Shown piece by piece: positions 7,959-16,141 of a stretch of DNA of 39,894 nucleotides. The DNA lies in contig JBGPWL010000038.1 of NCBI GenBank assembly GCA_041492185.1, forward strand, positions 1 through 39,894. Direction: 5' to 3'. A program made the position numbers and the translations under genes. Source of the stretch: JAOAPY01 sp041492185 (GTDB taxonomy: Bacteria; Acidobacteriota; Blastocatellia; Pyrinomonadales; Pyrinomonadaceae). Below the pieces are notes generated by a model. It saw only the letters and a program-made list of their open reading frames with translations. It was not told the origin of the DNA and made no database searches. Position 1 is the stretch's first letter. Each line of letters starts with the position of its first letter.

Positions 7959-9056
7959 CTATTCGTAGGTCAGCGCGTCAACCGGATCCTGCCGCGCGGC
8001 GCGCACCGCGGGATAGAGTGCGCCAATAGTGCCGCCAACAAGTCCTACGAGAAAGGAGATGGCGATCCAGCGTGCCTCAATCTCTATGACCAAACTGGTT
8101 GCGCGCATGATTGCAAAGCGCGCGGCGAGGGTCATTAATACGCCCGTAATCACTCCCAACAGGCTAACCACAATCGCCTCTTGTTCGATCACCCAGGCGA
8201 TCTTCGGTTTTGACATGCCCAGGGCCTTGAGGACACCAATCTGACGCGTGCGCTCCGTGACCGTCGTGTACATCGCCAGCAGAATCACCAGCATGCTGAT
8301 CGCCGCCGCAACCCCAACGACAACTTTGAGAAAAACATTCAACGCCGGCACGCCTGAAGCGTAAAGCTCCGGCAGATCGCGCGTGAAGATCAACTGATCG
8401 TCGGGAAATTGTTGTTTGATGCGCGCCGCGACTTCATCCTGTTTGGCTGGATCTACGCAACCGATCAGAATGGCGGAACACCGGTCCGGACTATGCAGAT
8501 GTTCCTGCATTGTCGCGAGGGAAATTTTCACTCGCGCGCCGCCCGGTGGTTCGTAGATTCCGACAACCTTAAACTCGCGTTCAAAAAGTTGCACGGTAGA
8601 ACCAACGTGCGCACTGCGCTCCTTTATCCAAACCGGATCCACTATGGCTTGATCACCGCTACCGAGTTTCGAGCCTTCGCGAATTTTGATTCCGGTCAGC
8701 GCGGAGTATTCGTCAAAAGGAATGCCCTCGAGAGAGCGAAAGCCTAATCCGTTATCGCTCTTGTCGAGCTGCTGGCCGATGGGTACTGCTGCGCGGACGC
8801 CTTCGATGCGCGCAAGCTCCTGCGCGTGCGCCACCGGCAGCACGAAAGCCTCCGTACCGCCCAGACCGATCACGCCTGACGCGCGCACCATAATCTCGGC
8901 GTTGATGTTCGCTTCGCGCCTGCCGTGCTCGTGCAACATGCCGTGGGCCAGACCCACAGTGAAAACGATCAGCAACACACCGACGGCGGTGCCCATGACG
9001 CTGACGGCAGTGCGCATTGGTCTGTGAGCGATGTTTGAAAGTACGAGGTTATCCAT
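7959..9056 (-). CDS. FtsX/MacB-type ABC transporter permease
   Basis: A 365-residue permease with one N-terminal membrane segment (about 16-37), a large extracytoplasmic domain (about 40-230) and three C-terminal segments forming the FtsX domain (about 235-358). ERTRQIGVLKALG (the coupling helix) and the ending VRAARQDPVDALTYE are typical of MacB/LolC-like permeases, which move lipoproteins, peptides or drugs by mechanotransmission. No ATP-binding partner gene lies next to it in this window, so it is an orphan here. It is downstream of the FHA-protease gene on the same strand, across a 220-base gap. Confidence 0.92.
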   Translation of the reverse strand: MDNLVLSNIAHRPMRTAVSVMGTAVGVLLIVFTVGLAHGMLHEHGRREANINAEIMVRASGVIGLGGTEAFVLPVAHAQELARIEGVRAAVPIGQQLDKSDNGLGFRSLEGIPFDEYSALTGIKIREGSKLGSGDQAIVDPVWIKERSAHVGSTVQLFEREFKVVGIYEPPGGARVKISLATMQEHLHSPDRCSAILIGCVDPAKQDEVAARIKQQFPDDQLIFTRDLPELYASGVPALNVFLKVVVGVAAAISMLVILLAMYTTVTERTRQIGVLKALGMSKPKIAWVIEQEAIVVSLLGVITGVLMTLAARFAIMRATSLVIEIEARWIAISFLVGLVGGTIGALYPAVRAARQDPVDALTYE

Positions 9057-9276
9057 AATGTTTGGGAATCATCAAAGCGGTAATTGTACCGACATGAAGC
9101 TAAAAGGTGAAACTCAATCTGGTGGTGTTGTCTAATTCCATCTCTGCGCCTTACGAGGTGACTTGGTGTCTTTGCGCGAAACCGTTGCACTGGTTTCATG
9201 CAAAGGCGCAAAGGGACTACTTAAGCCGCAAGGAAGAAAAGTTGTCGCCTGTCGAACGTACAAAGATGGCTGCAGA

Positions 9277-10884
9277 TTATTTAGGGGCAGGCGCGCTTGG
9301 GTGAGCTGCATTTTGAGCGTCGTCATTCTGCCCTCCCTTTTCGGTGGCAGCCACCCATCCATTCCGTTCGAGAAGAGTAACTCCGTACCGGATGGGAACA
9401 GCAAAGTTAGAAGCCTGACTCTCGGTGAAGACTGCGAAGTTCACACCGATGACGCGACCGGATGGTCCAAACAATGGCGCGCCTGAGCCACCTTCGGCCG
9501 TGCGCGCGTCATAAGCGATGCGATGCGGTTCAAGGTCCGTGATGCTTCCCTGCGTCGTCTGCGGTTGGATATGCTTGGTTTCCGCAAGATAACCTAACAA
9601 AGACTCGTTCGAAGCATGACGCTGTTGGATAGCGCGCGACTCGTTGTCGTCAAGCAGCGCGAGCAATCGATCCGGACCCGACGGATAACCCATCATTACA
9701 ACGCTCCTGCCCACCGCTACCGAAGCGAAATCGTTTTCCAGCGGCAGTACAGGAATGTCACTCGGCACATCCTTAGATTCGAACACGCAAACAGACAGAT
9801 CATCGCGCAGTGCGGCCTGTTTCACCTTGAGCGTAAAGGGTTGCGGATGATCCGGGAAGTAAGCCACAAGCTTCTTCAACCGCGGCTGGCCTTTTGCGGC
9901 GCCACCCTGGCTCAGCGCGCGATCATCAGCAAGCCATGGTTGCACCATGTGGCGGTTCGTCATCACGTAACCCTGGCCCACATAAAACCCGCTGCCGACA
10001 AACTCATACTCGGCAACCGCGCCGTTACCTTCCGCCGTCAGCGTCAACTGCTCGCCGCCGCCCTGCACTGCGGCGCCGCTTTCGTTCATCTGGCCTTCGG
10101 GATAACGCAACGGCCGGCCCGTGGCAGCCTCTACATAATAAAATGACCCGGCAATTAGACAAACGCCGCCACCATAATCGCTGCGCAACTTCACGGCCAG
10201 CGACAAACTGTTGCGAATCTCGTTATTAGAACGGGTGATATCCGTAAGCTGCTGGTTTGTCTTGGCGACCTGGTCCTTCATCAGCGCCAGTTGCGCACGC
10301 TGAGCTTCCGCCCCGCGACGACCTGTCTGTATTTCTTTGAAGAGCGCGAAACCGATGTAGAGTACGCCGCCGACAAGGGCAACCGCGATTGCTAACGTAA
10401 TCAACTTCGTACTGACGTTGATCTCGCGGACCAGCTCATGAGTGAACTCGCGCAAAAAGACCTTGGCGTCGTCTCGCCGCGCGGTGGCGGCCGATTCGAT
10501 TGCTGCCTGCTCGATGAACGGCGCAACGTGGGTCTCATGCGAACCAGAAGGAATCACAGCGGGCAACGACCTGATCGTGAAGAACGTGAGCATCAATTGT
10601 GAGGGAGGAAATCGCAACTCATCGCCGTCCTTGATCTCTGCCTCTGGTCGAAGCGGCTTTCCGTTGTGTGTGATCTCTATAGCCTGATCGAAATCGACGA
10701 CTCGATAGGCGCCGTTAACGCGGGCTAGTTCAAGTTGCACTTCGCCGCTTGCTGGAGGTAGATCGGAAGTTCGCAGTCGCAGATCGCAGTCTTCAGTTCT
10801 GCCGATGCGAATGAGCTCGTCAGATAGTATTTCGGTGTGCTTGTTTTCACCCGAGGAGATGTGGATGACCAAACCACTTGCCAT
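9277..10884 (-). CDS. FHA domain - TM - trypsin-like serine protease
   Basis: A 535-residue protein from the ATG at 10884; a TTG at 10923 adds 13 residues without domain content. Residues 4-105 resemble an FHA phosphothreonine-binding domain (IGRTEDCDLRL at 27-37). One membrane helix spans about 161-182, followed by a coiled coil (183-232) and a trypsin-like domain with His312 (MTNRHMV), Asp362 (DDLSV) and Ser467 (EGGSGAP). All three catalytic residues are present. The topology puts FHA in the cytoplasm and the protease outside, which suggests a signal across the membrane, but that is inference. It ends close to the permease gene and is divergent from the ferredoxin gene. Confidence 0.88.
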   Translation of the reverse strand: MASGLVIHISSGENKHTEILSDELIRIGRTEDCDLRLRTSDLPPASGEVQLELARVNGAYRVVDFDQAIEITHNGKPLRPEAEIKDGDELRFPPSQLMLTFFTIRSLPAVIPSGSHETHVAPFIEQAAIESAATARRDDAKVFLREFTHELVREINVSTKLITLAIAVALVGGVLYIGFALFKEIQTGRRGAEAQRAQLALMKDQVAKTNQQLTDITRSNNEIRNSLSLAVKLRSDYGGGVCLIAGSFYYVEAATGRPLRYPEGQMNESGAAVQGGGEQLTLTAEGNGAVAEYEFVGSGFYVGQGYVMTNRHMVQPWLADDRALSQGGAAKGQPRLKKLVAYFPDHPQPFTLKVKQAALRDDLSVCVFESKDVPSDIPVLPLENDFASVAVGRSVVMMGYPSGPDRLLALLDDNESRAIQQRHASNESLLGYLAETKHIQPQTTQGSITDLEPHRIAYDARTAEGGSGAPLFGPSGRVIGVNFAVFTESQASNFAVPIRYGVTLLERNGWVAATEKGGQNDDAQNAAHPSAPAPK

Positions 10885-11121
10885 AAAACAGATAGCGCTG
10901 AATCGCGAGAAGTCGCTAGCCAAACTTCCTTGTCACAGTAAATCGGGCGCCCGCGTCAGACCGGCTGGAAGCTTTGCGCGGTCATCCTCTGCGGTCGCCC
11001 TCAAGGCCCCATTCTACATGTATTCCGTAGCTCCGCAAAATACGACGGACCATCGAGCTGCTTTAGTTGTGCCGCCTTTCGTCATGCTAGCATAGCGGTC
11101 CGTGTCGCGACGGCAACGTCT

Positions 11122-11571
11122 ATGGCTGAGACTACTTTTATTGACGACTGCGACAAACTCCAGGCGCTGGCGCCGGTGGCCGCCGCGCCCATTCGGCATC
11201 ACGTGTTCGTGTGCACAGGAAAGTCGTGTTCAGCGGTGGACAGCGCGCTGGTCAAAGAAGCCTTCGAGCGCGAATTGAAAGAGCGCAACATCCTGTTCGG
11301 CAAAGAATCGAAAGGCAAGAATCCGAAAGGCAGCGTCGTGCTGACTGAGTGCGCTTCAGTCGGCTTCTGCGCAATCGGGGCCGCGGTAATGATTTATCCC
11401 GACGGCGTTTGGTACGCGCAAGTCCGCGCGGAAGATGTGCGCGAGATTATCGAAGAGCACGTTCTGAATGGGCGCATCGTTGAAAGATTGGCTTTGTTGA
11501 AAGTGCCTTCAGAAGGAAAGCAAGAGCCACAAATATCAATCAGTGGCGCGCCAGCCAATTGGGAAGCATGA
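11122..11571 (+). CDS. Thioredoxin-like [2Fe-2S] ferredoxin domain protein
   Basis: A 149-residue protein of the shethna-type thioredoxin-fold ferredoxin family. Cluster ligands are the CTGKSCS pair (from about residue 31) and ECASVGFC (about 75-82). It is an electron carrier related to the NuoE C-terminal domain. After the fold comes an Asp/Glu-rich helix containing VREIIEEHVLNGRIVERL, typical of these proteins. The N-terminal 22 residues are extra and unassigned. It is divergent from the FHA-protease gene and has no obvious operon partner, so its redox partner is unknown. Confidence 0.9.
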   Translation: MAETTFIDDCDKLQALAPVAAAPIRHHVFVCTGKSCSAVDSALVKEAFERELKERNILFGKESKGKNPKGSVVLTECASVGFCAIGAAVMIYPDGVWYAQVRAEDVREIIEEHVLNGRIVERLALLKVPSEGKQEPQISISGAPANWEA

Positions 11572-11644
11572 AGGAAGACCTGCGAAATCACGTAAATATT
11601 CCGCGCGCCGGTATCGAACAGAGTTCAGCAAGACGTGCTAACCC

Positions 11645-11974
11645 CTACGCGGCGAGAGAATCACTTTTCGCAATTGCCTTGGCAATGTCTTTCTTCTTAG
11701 CTCCGGCAGTGAGCAGCGCGCGCACCAACAGGTCGAGCGAGACTGCCGGATCGCTGGCTTCCATTTTGGCCACTCGCGATTGACTCGAACGGAGGCGCTT
11801 TGCCAGATCGTGCTGTGAAAGACCATGGCGCCGTCGTCGTTCTTTCAAAGTCGCATTCAACGTTAGTGCCAGTTCGACGAAGGCTGCTTCTTCAGGAGTC
11901 AGGCCGAGAAAGTCTTTCGCCGATCCAACCTTCCATCCGGCTGCTTCAAGTCGCTTTCGTTTCTTTGTCTTCAT
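11645..11974 (-). CDS. Xre-family HTH regulator, antitoxin-like
   Basis: A 109-residue protein. Residues about 42-80 form a helix-turn-helix of the Xre type: LKERRRRHGLSQHDLAKRL followed by SSQSRVAKMEA. The N-terminal region (GSAKDFLGLTPEEAAFVEL) matches the extension of HigA-like antitoxins. No RelE/HigB-like toxin is adjacent. It starts 21 bases after the true end of the HepT gene on the same strand, so it may regulate that toxin-antitoxin unit or be a solitary antitoxin remnant. Confidence 0.85.
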   Translation of the reverse strand: MKTKKRKRLEAAGWKVGSAKDFLGLTPEEAAFVELALTLNATLKERRRRHGLSQHDLAKRLRSSQSRVAKMEASDPAVSLDLLVRALLTAGAKKKDIAKAIAKSDSLAA

Positions 11975-11995
11975 ACCGCGATTCCCGTTTTCCTG

Positions 11996-12348
11996 CTACA
12001 CACTCGTGTCGGTTTCACCCAGTAGACTCTCAACTTGTTCTAACAATGCTGGTAGGCGGCCCTCAATGACGCCCCAGACTGTGGCATCGTCAATTGTGTC
12101 GTAGCCGTGAATAATGCGATTGCGAAAACCAACGATACGCGGCAGTTCGTCGATGAGTCGGCTGTAACGGGATCAGCAATCGTCAACCGGCCGAGCGCTT
12201 CTCCGATAATCTCAAATTCGCGCTCTACCGCCCGGCGAAACTGACGATCGGATTCGTAATCAGCGAAGCTGCGGGCCGCGCACCAATCACGAATACTCTG
12301 CGCCGACTCTAGCACGTCAAACAGGAGTTTCTTCGCTGCGTTCTTCAT
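11996..12348 (-). pseudogene. HepT-like HEPN toxin, disrupted by a frameshift
   Basis: The reading frame from the ATG at 12348 encodes a HepT/DUF86-like N-terminus through FEIIGEALGRLTIADP, then loses the family pattern. The remaining part lies in another frame and reads RYSRLIDELPRIVGF, then RNRIIHGYDTIDD, ending at the TAG at 11996-11998. The HEPN ribonuclease motif R-x4-H-x-Y (RNRIIHGY, plus-strand bases 12101-12124) is only in the shifted frame. The break is at the G run at 12169-12171; one extra base there would restore a complete protein. Read as it stands, the product ends at 12040 without the catalytic motif. This could be a real inactivating mutation or a homopolymer error in the assembly. 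Confidence 0.82.
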
Positions 12349-12649
12349 AGACTAGTTGGCGCGTGGCCTGCACTTCACGCCGGAGAAAGGGATTTCGGAT
12401 TGATTGCTCAGTCAGAAGATCAACGCGCCGACCAAAGAGGCGCTCAAGAGCTTCAGCGAGATCGAGATAACGATCCGCATAGTTCTTCGTGGGTTGGCGG
12501 TCGGCCAGTTCAACAAGGAAATCCAAGTCGCTGGTATTGGGATCGAACCGCGCACTTGTGCCCGAACCAAAGAGATATAACCGACGCACTTCGAAGCGTC
12601 GGCACAACTCGGCTAATGCTGGTTTGCTCTTTTCAATGAGAGACGTCAT
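12317..12649 (-). CDS. MntA-like minimal nucleotidyltransferase antitoxin
   Basis: A 110-residue nucleotidyltransferase with the motif GSGTSARFDPNTSDLDFLV (28-46), where the GS pair and the two Asp of DLD are catalytic. In the HepT-MntA type VII system, MntA neutralises the HEPN ribonuclease HepT by adding AMP to its Tyr. The gene overlaps the HepT start by 32 bases and is transcribed first, as usual. It appears intact, unlike its partner. It starts downstream of the glycine cleavage operon on the same strand, 72 bases after gcvPB. Confidence 0.9.
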   Translation of the reverse strand: MTSLIEKSKPALAELCRRFEVRRLYLFGSGTSARFDPNTSDLDFLVELADRQPTKNYADRYLDLAEALERLFGRRVDLLTEQSIRNPFLRREVQATRQLVYEERSEETPV

Positions 12650-12721
12650 GACGCTTGTATTCTAGACTAAACCGGCGAAGATTTGCGCGGATTTGGGGGG
12701 AGACATCTAAAAATGATTTGC

Positions 12722-14296
12722 TTAGCTTGCGCCCGCGGCCTGTTTTGGCTTCCAACGTAGCACTGGCTTCCGCGCCGCGGCGGCTTCGTCGAGACGGCCG
12801 ATGCGAGTGGTATGCGGCGCGTTCAAAACCAGATCGGGATCTTCCAGGGCTTCGCGGGCGATGGCGCGCATTGCTGCGATGAACTGATCCAATTCCTGAT
12901 GCCCGACTGATTCTGTTGGCTCAATCAGCATTGCTCCCTGAACAATCAGCGGGAAGTAGATCGTCATTGGATGAAAGCCGTAGTCGATCAATCTCTTTGC
13001 GATGTCGAGAGTGTGCACGCCTTTTCTCGCCTGGCGCTTGTCGGTGAAGACGACTTCATGCATCGGCGGCGCGTCGAAAGGTTTTTCATAATCAGAAACC
13101 AGACCATGCGCGATGTAGCGAGCGTTCAAGACCGCAGCCTCGGTTGCCTCGCGCAGACCGTCGTGTCCATGCGTCTGAATATAGGCGAGCGCGCGCAGCA
13201 TCATGCCGTAGTTTCCCAGGAAGGCTTTTACGCGGCCGATTGATTGAGGACAATCGAAGTCGAGTTTGAACTCCGCGGCATTTTCTCTCGAAGGGTCAAC
13301 CGCGTCGCTACCCCGACTGGTCGGGGTTCTGACAATGCGCGGCACCGGCAGAAATGGTTCAAGTTCTTTCGTGCAACAGCAGGGACCACAGCCTGGTCCA
13401 CCACCGCCGTGCGGTGTCGAAAACGTCTTGTGAAGGTTAAGGTGAATCACGTCAACGCCCATGTCGCCGGGGCGCGCGACGCCGACCAGCGCGTTCATGT
13501 TGGCGCCATCCATGTAGACCAGGCCGCCGGCATCGTGAACGATCACGCAAATCTCTTTGATGTTCTTTTCAAATAAGCCCAGCGTGTTGGGGTTCGTCAA
13601 CATCAGGCCCGCCACGTTTCCGGCAGAACACAACTCGCGCAGATGGTCCAGATCGGTGAAGCCCTCGGCTGTAGATCGAATGGTCTTCACGGAAAACCCG
13701 GACAAATGCGCCGATGCGGGATTTGTACCGTGCGCGGAATCGGGAATCAGCATTGTCCGACGGTTCGCCGACGCGCCCTCGCCGTCGCGCGCATCGATGT
13801 AAGCGCGAATGATCATCACGCCGGTCATCTCGCCGTGCGCGCCTGCGGCAGGCTGCAACGAGATGCCGGGCAAGCCGGTGATCTCAGCAAGGCACTGCTG
13901 CAGTTCATAAATCACCTGCAATGCGCCCTGTGCGTCTTGTTCATTGGCGAGTGGGTGCAGATTGGCAAACCCGGCGATGCGCGCAACCCGCTCGTTCAAA
14001 CGCGAGTTGTATTTCATCGTGCAGGAACCCAGCGGATACATGCCAAGATCAATCGAGTAATTCCACTGCGACATACGGATGAAGTGGCGAATGACGTCAA
14101 CCTCGCTGACTTCTGGTACGCCTTCCAGATCATCGTCTCGCTGGAATTCTTTTGGAATGATTTCACTGAGCGGTAGTTCATCAACATCGAGCGGCGGCAG
14201 ACGATAGCCGACGCGGCCCGGCCGCGAACGCTCGAAGATGAGTCCCTCGTTATGACTAATATGCGTCGTGACTTTTGTGATGTTCGTTGGTTCCAT
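12722..14296 (-). CDS. gcvPB: Glycine dehydrogenase (decarboxylating) subunit 2
   Basis: A 524-residue C-terminal half of the split glycine decarboxylase (P-protein). It decarboxylates glycine using PLP and passes the aminomethyl group to lipoyl-GcvH. HLNLHKTFSTPHGGGGPG contains the PLP-binding Lys and the glycine-rich loop. SDAVDPSRENAAEF-type segments and the conserved C-terminal RLDEAAAARKPVLRW are also visible. Length is normal for the split type. It is the last gene of the gcvT-H-PA-PB operon and follows gcvPA after 49 bases of repeat-like sequence. Confidence 0.97.
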   Translation of the reverse strand: MEPTNITKVTTHISHNEGLIFERSRPGRVGYRLPPLDVDELPLSEIIPKEFQRDDDLEGVPEVSEVDVIRHFIRMSQWNYSIDLGMYPLGSCTMKYNSRLNERVARIAGFANLHPLANEQDAQGALQVIYELQQCLAEITGLPGISLQPAAGAHGEMTGVMIIRAYIDARDGEGASANRRTMLIPDSAHGTNPASAHLSGFSVKTIRSTAEGFTDLDHLRELCSAGNVAGLMLTNPNTLGLFEKNIKEICVIVHDAGGLVYMDGANMNALVGVARPGDMGVDVIHLNLHKTFSTPHGGGGPGCGPCCCTKELEPFLPVPRIVRTPTSRGSDAVDPSRENAAEFKLDFDCPQSIGRVKAFLGNYGMMLRALAYIQTHGHDGLREATEAAVLNARYIAHGLVSDYEKPFDAPPMHEVVFTDKRQARKGVHTLDIAKRLIDYGFHPMTIYFPLIVQGAMLIEPTESVGHQELDQFIAAMRAIAREALEDPDLVLNAPHTTRIGRLDEAAAARKPVLRWKPKQAAGAS

Positions 14297-14307
14297 GAAC
14301 GTAGATT

Positions 14308-14375
14308 AACCACAAGGACGCAAAGGCACGAAGGCAATAGACAGATTAACTCTGTGTCCTCGTGTCTTTGTGTTT
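14308..14375. repeat. Imperfect inverted repeat at the gcvPA-gcvPB junction
   Basis: Arms 14308-14333 (CCACAAGGACGCAAAGGCAC type) and 14350-14375 match in reverse complement at about 18 of 26 positions. The right arm encodes the last residues of GcvPA (KHKDTRTQS). Sequence of the same flavour (CGCAAAGGCGC, CACAGAGG) recurs at 6170-6262, 9130-9240 and 39610-39720. Confidence 0.6.
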
Positions 14376-15716
14376 AGAAACTGATGCAACCCCGTCAACC
14401 AGCGCGTCTATGGCGCTCCGCGAGTTCAACTCCGTAACGCAGACAAGAAAATCGTTTGGCCGATCCTTGAAATAGCGCCAGAGCGCGAGCCCACCGTCAA
14501 TCTTCCGATCGCTGGCCAGGCGCGAGAGCAACTCGCGCGCGTTGCCTGGGGCGCGCACAACGAATTCGTTGAAACGCGGCGCGGAGAAGGGAAGAGAAAA
14601 GCCTGCAAGCTTCTCAATTTGTCTCGCAGCGTAGTTAGCTTTCTGCGCACACTGCTGGGCCACCTCTTGGAGTCCGCGCCGGCCCATAGTTTCCAGATAC
14701 ACAGTTGCCGCCAGCGCGATCAGTCCTTCATTCGTGCAGATGTTAGACGTCGCTTTCTCGCGACGGATGTGTTGCTCGCGCGTGGCCAGGGTCAGGACAA
14801 AACCGCGGCGGCCCTGCTTGTCGTAAGCTTCGCCGACCAAACGTCCGGGAATTTGGCGCGCATACTTCTCGCGAGTAGCAAAGAGTCCAAGGTACGGACC
14901 TCCATACGAAAGTGGCACGCCAAACGATTGCCCTTCAGCGACGACGATGTCTGCGCCGCATGCGCCAGGCGATCGCAACAGTCCAAGAGAAATTGATTCC
15001 GTAATCGCGACTATCAAAAGTGCGCCGGCGGCGTGCGCCTTATCGGCGAGTGCGGCGATGTCTTCGATACAGCCGAAGAAGTTTGGCGATTGCACGACCA
15101 GTGCCGCCGTCTGCTCATCAAGCGCCTGATCCAATGCGGATGATGTCTGCCCGGTGCGCGAATCAAAATCAATATGCTTTAATTCGATGCCCGCATGCTG
15201 CACATACGTGTTGACTACCTCAAGATATTCCGGATGCACGGCGCCGCAAGCTATGACTTTCGATCGACGCGTCACTCTTTCCGCCATCAACACTGCTTCA
15301 GCAAGCGCGGTAGAGCCGTCGTACATCGACGCGTTCGCGACTTCCATTCCGGTCAACTGGCAGACGAGGGTTTGGAATTCGAAAATTGTCTGCAGCGTAC
15401 CCTGCGATATCTCCGGTTGATAAGGCGTGTAGGCGGTAAAAAACTCCGAGCGCGAGATGATGTGATCGACGATTGTGGGAATGTAATGCGCGTAAGCGCC
15501 GGCGCCGACGAAACTCGATCGGTATGCGGCCGCGTTGCGGGCGGCCATCTGTTCGAAGCCTGCGAGTAATTCGATTTCGGAAAGAGCCGCCGGAGTGTTC
15601 AGTGACCGGCGCAGGCGCAAGTCTTCGGGGATGGAAGAGAATAGCTCTCCGGAGTTCAGGCCGATCTGACGCAGCATCTCGGCCCTTTCCTCAGGCGAGT
15701 TGGGAATGTAGCGCAA
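14346..15716 (-). CDS. gcvPA: Glycine dehydrogenase (decarboxylating) subunit 1
   Basis: A 456-residue N-terminal half of the split P-protein, which pairs with GcvPB to form the active decarboxylase. It begins RYIPNSPEERAEMLRQIG, the classic start of this family. A TTG start is used, 3 bases after the gcvH stop, which implies translational coupling. MYDGSTALAEA and EGQSFGVPLSYGGPYLG are conserved blocks. The last ten or so residues come from an intergenic-type repeat and are unlikely to be conserved. It lies between gcvH and gcvPB. Confidence 0.97.
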   Translation of the reverse strand: MRYIPNSPEERAEMLRQIGLNSGELFSSIPEDLRLRRSLNTPAALSEIELLAGFEQMAARNAAAYRSSFVGAGAYAHYIPTIVDHIISRSEFFTAYTPYQPEISQGTLQTIFEFQTLVCQLTGMEVANASMYDGSTALAEAVLMAERVTRRSKVIACGAVHPEYLEVVNTYVQHAGIELKHIDFDSRTGQTSSALDQALDEQTAALVVQSPNFFGCIEDIAALADKAHAAGALLIVAITESISLGLLRSPGACGADIVVAEGQSFGVPLSYGGPYLGLFATREKYARQIPGRLVGEAYDKQGRRGFVLTLATREQHIRREKATSNICTNEGLIALAATVYLETMGRRGLQEVAQQCAQKANYAARQIEKLAGFSLPFSAPRFNEFVVRAPGNARELLSRLASDRKIDGGLALWRYFKDRPNDFLVCVTELNSRSAIDALVDGVASVSKHKDTRTQS

Positions 15717-15719
15717 GGT

Positions 15720-16112
15720 TTAGTCGGTCTCAGCTTTCGTAAAGTCTTCGTATTCTGCCGCGGTGAGCAGACTGTCAACCTCGCCTGGATGCGACATCCT
15801 TATGCGAATCATCCACGCGTCGCCATAGGGGTCCTGATTCACTTTCTCGGGCTCGTCCTGCAGCGTCTCGTTCGCCTCGACCACTGCGCCTGAAACCGGC
15901 GTAAAGAGTTCCGAAACGGCCTTCACTGATTCAACTGAGCCAAACGATTCCTGGGCCGCAAACTCATCTCCCGGTTTGGGCACTTCCACATAGACAACAT
16001 CGCCAAGTGAGTTCTGAGCGTAATCGGTGATCCCGATAGTAGCGATGTCGCCATCTACTCTGACCCATTCATGATCCTTGCTGTAGTGTAAATCTTCTGG
16101 AACGTTCGCCAT
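15720..16112 (-). CDS. gcvH: Glycine cleavage system H protein
   Basis: A 130-residue lipoyl carrier protein that shuttles the aminomethyl group from P-protein to T-protein. The lipoylation Lys is in SVESVKAVSEL (about residue 64), and the N-terminus LHYSKDHEWVRVDGD is diagnostic. Length is typical. GGAGGA precedes the ATG. It lies 29 bases after gcvT and 3 bases before the gcvPA start, so the four genes form one operon. Confidence 0.98.
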   Translation of the reverse strand: MANVPEDLHYSKDHEWVRVDGDIATIGITDYAQNSLGDVVYVEVPKPGDEFAAQESFGSVESVKAVSELFTPVSGAVVEANETLQDEPEKVNQDPYGDAWMIRIRMSHPGEVDSLLTAAEYEDFTKAETD

Positions 16113-16141
16113 GCTTCCTCCAACAATTTTAGATTGCGGTC

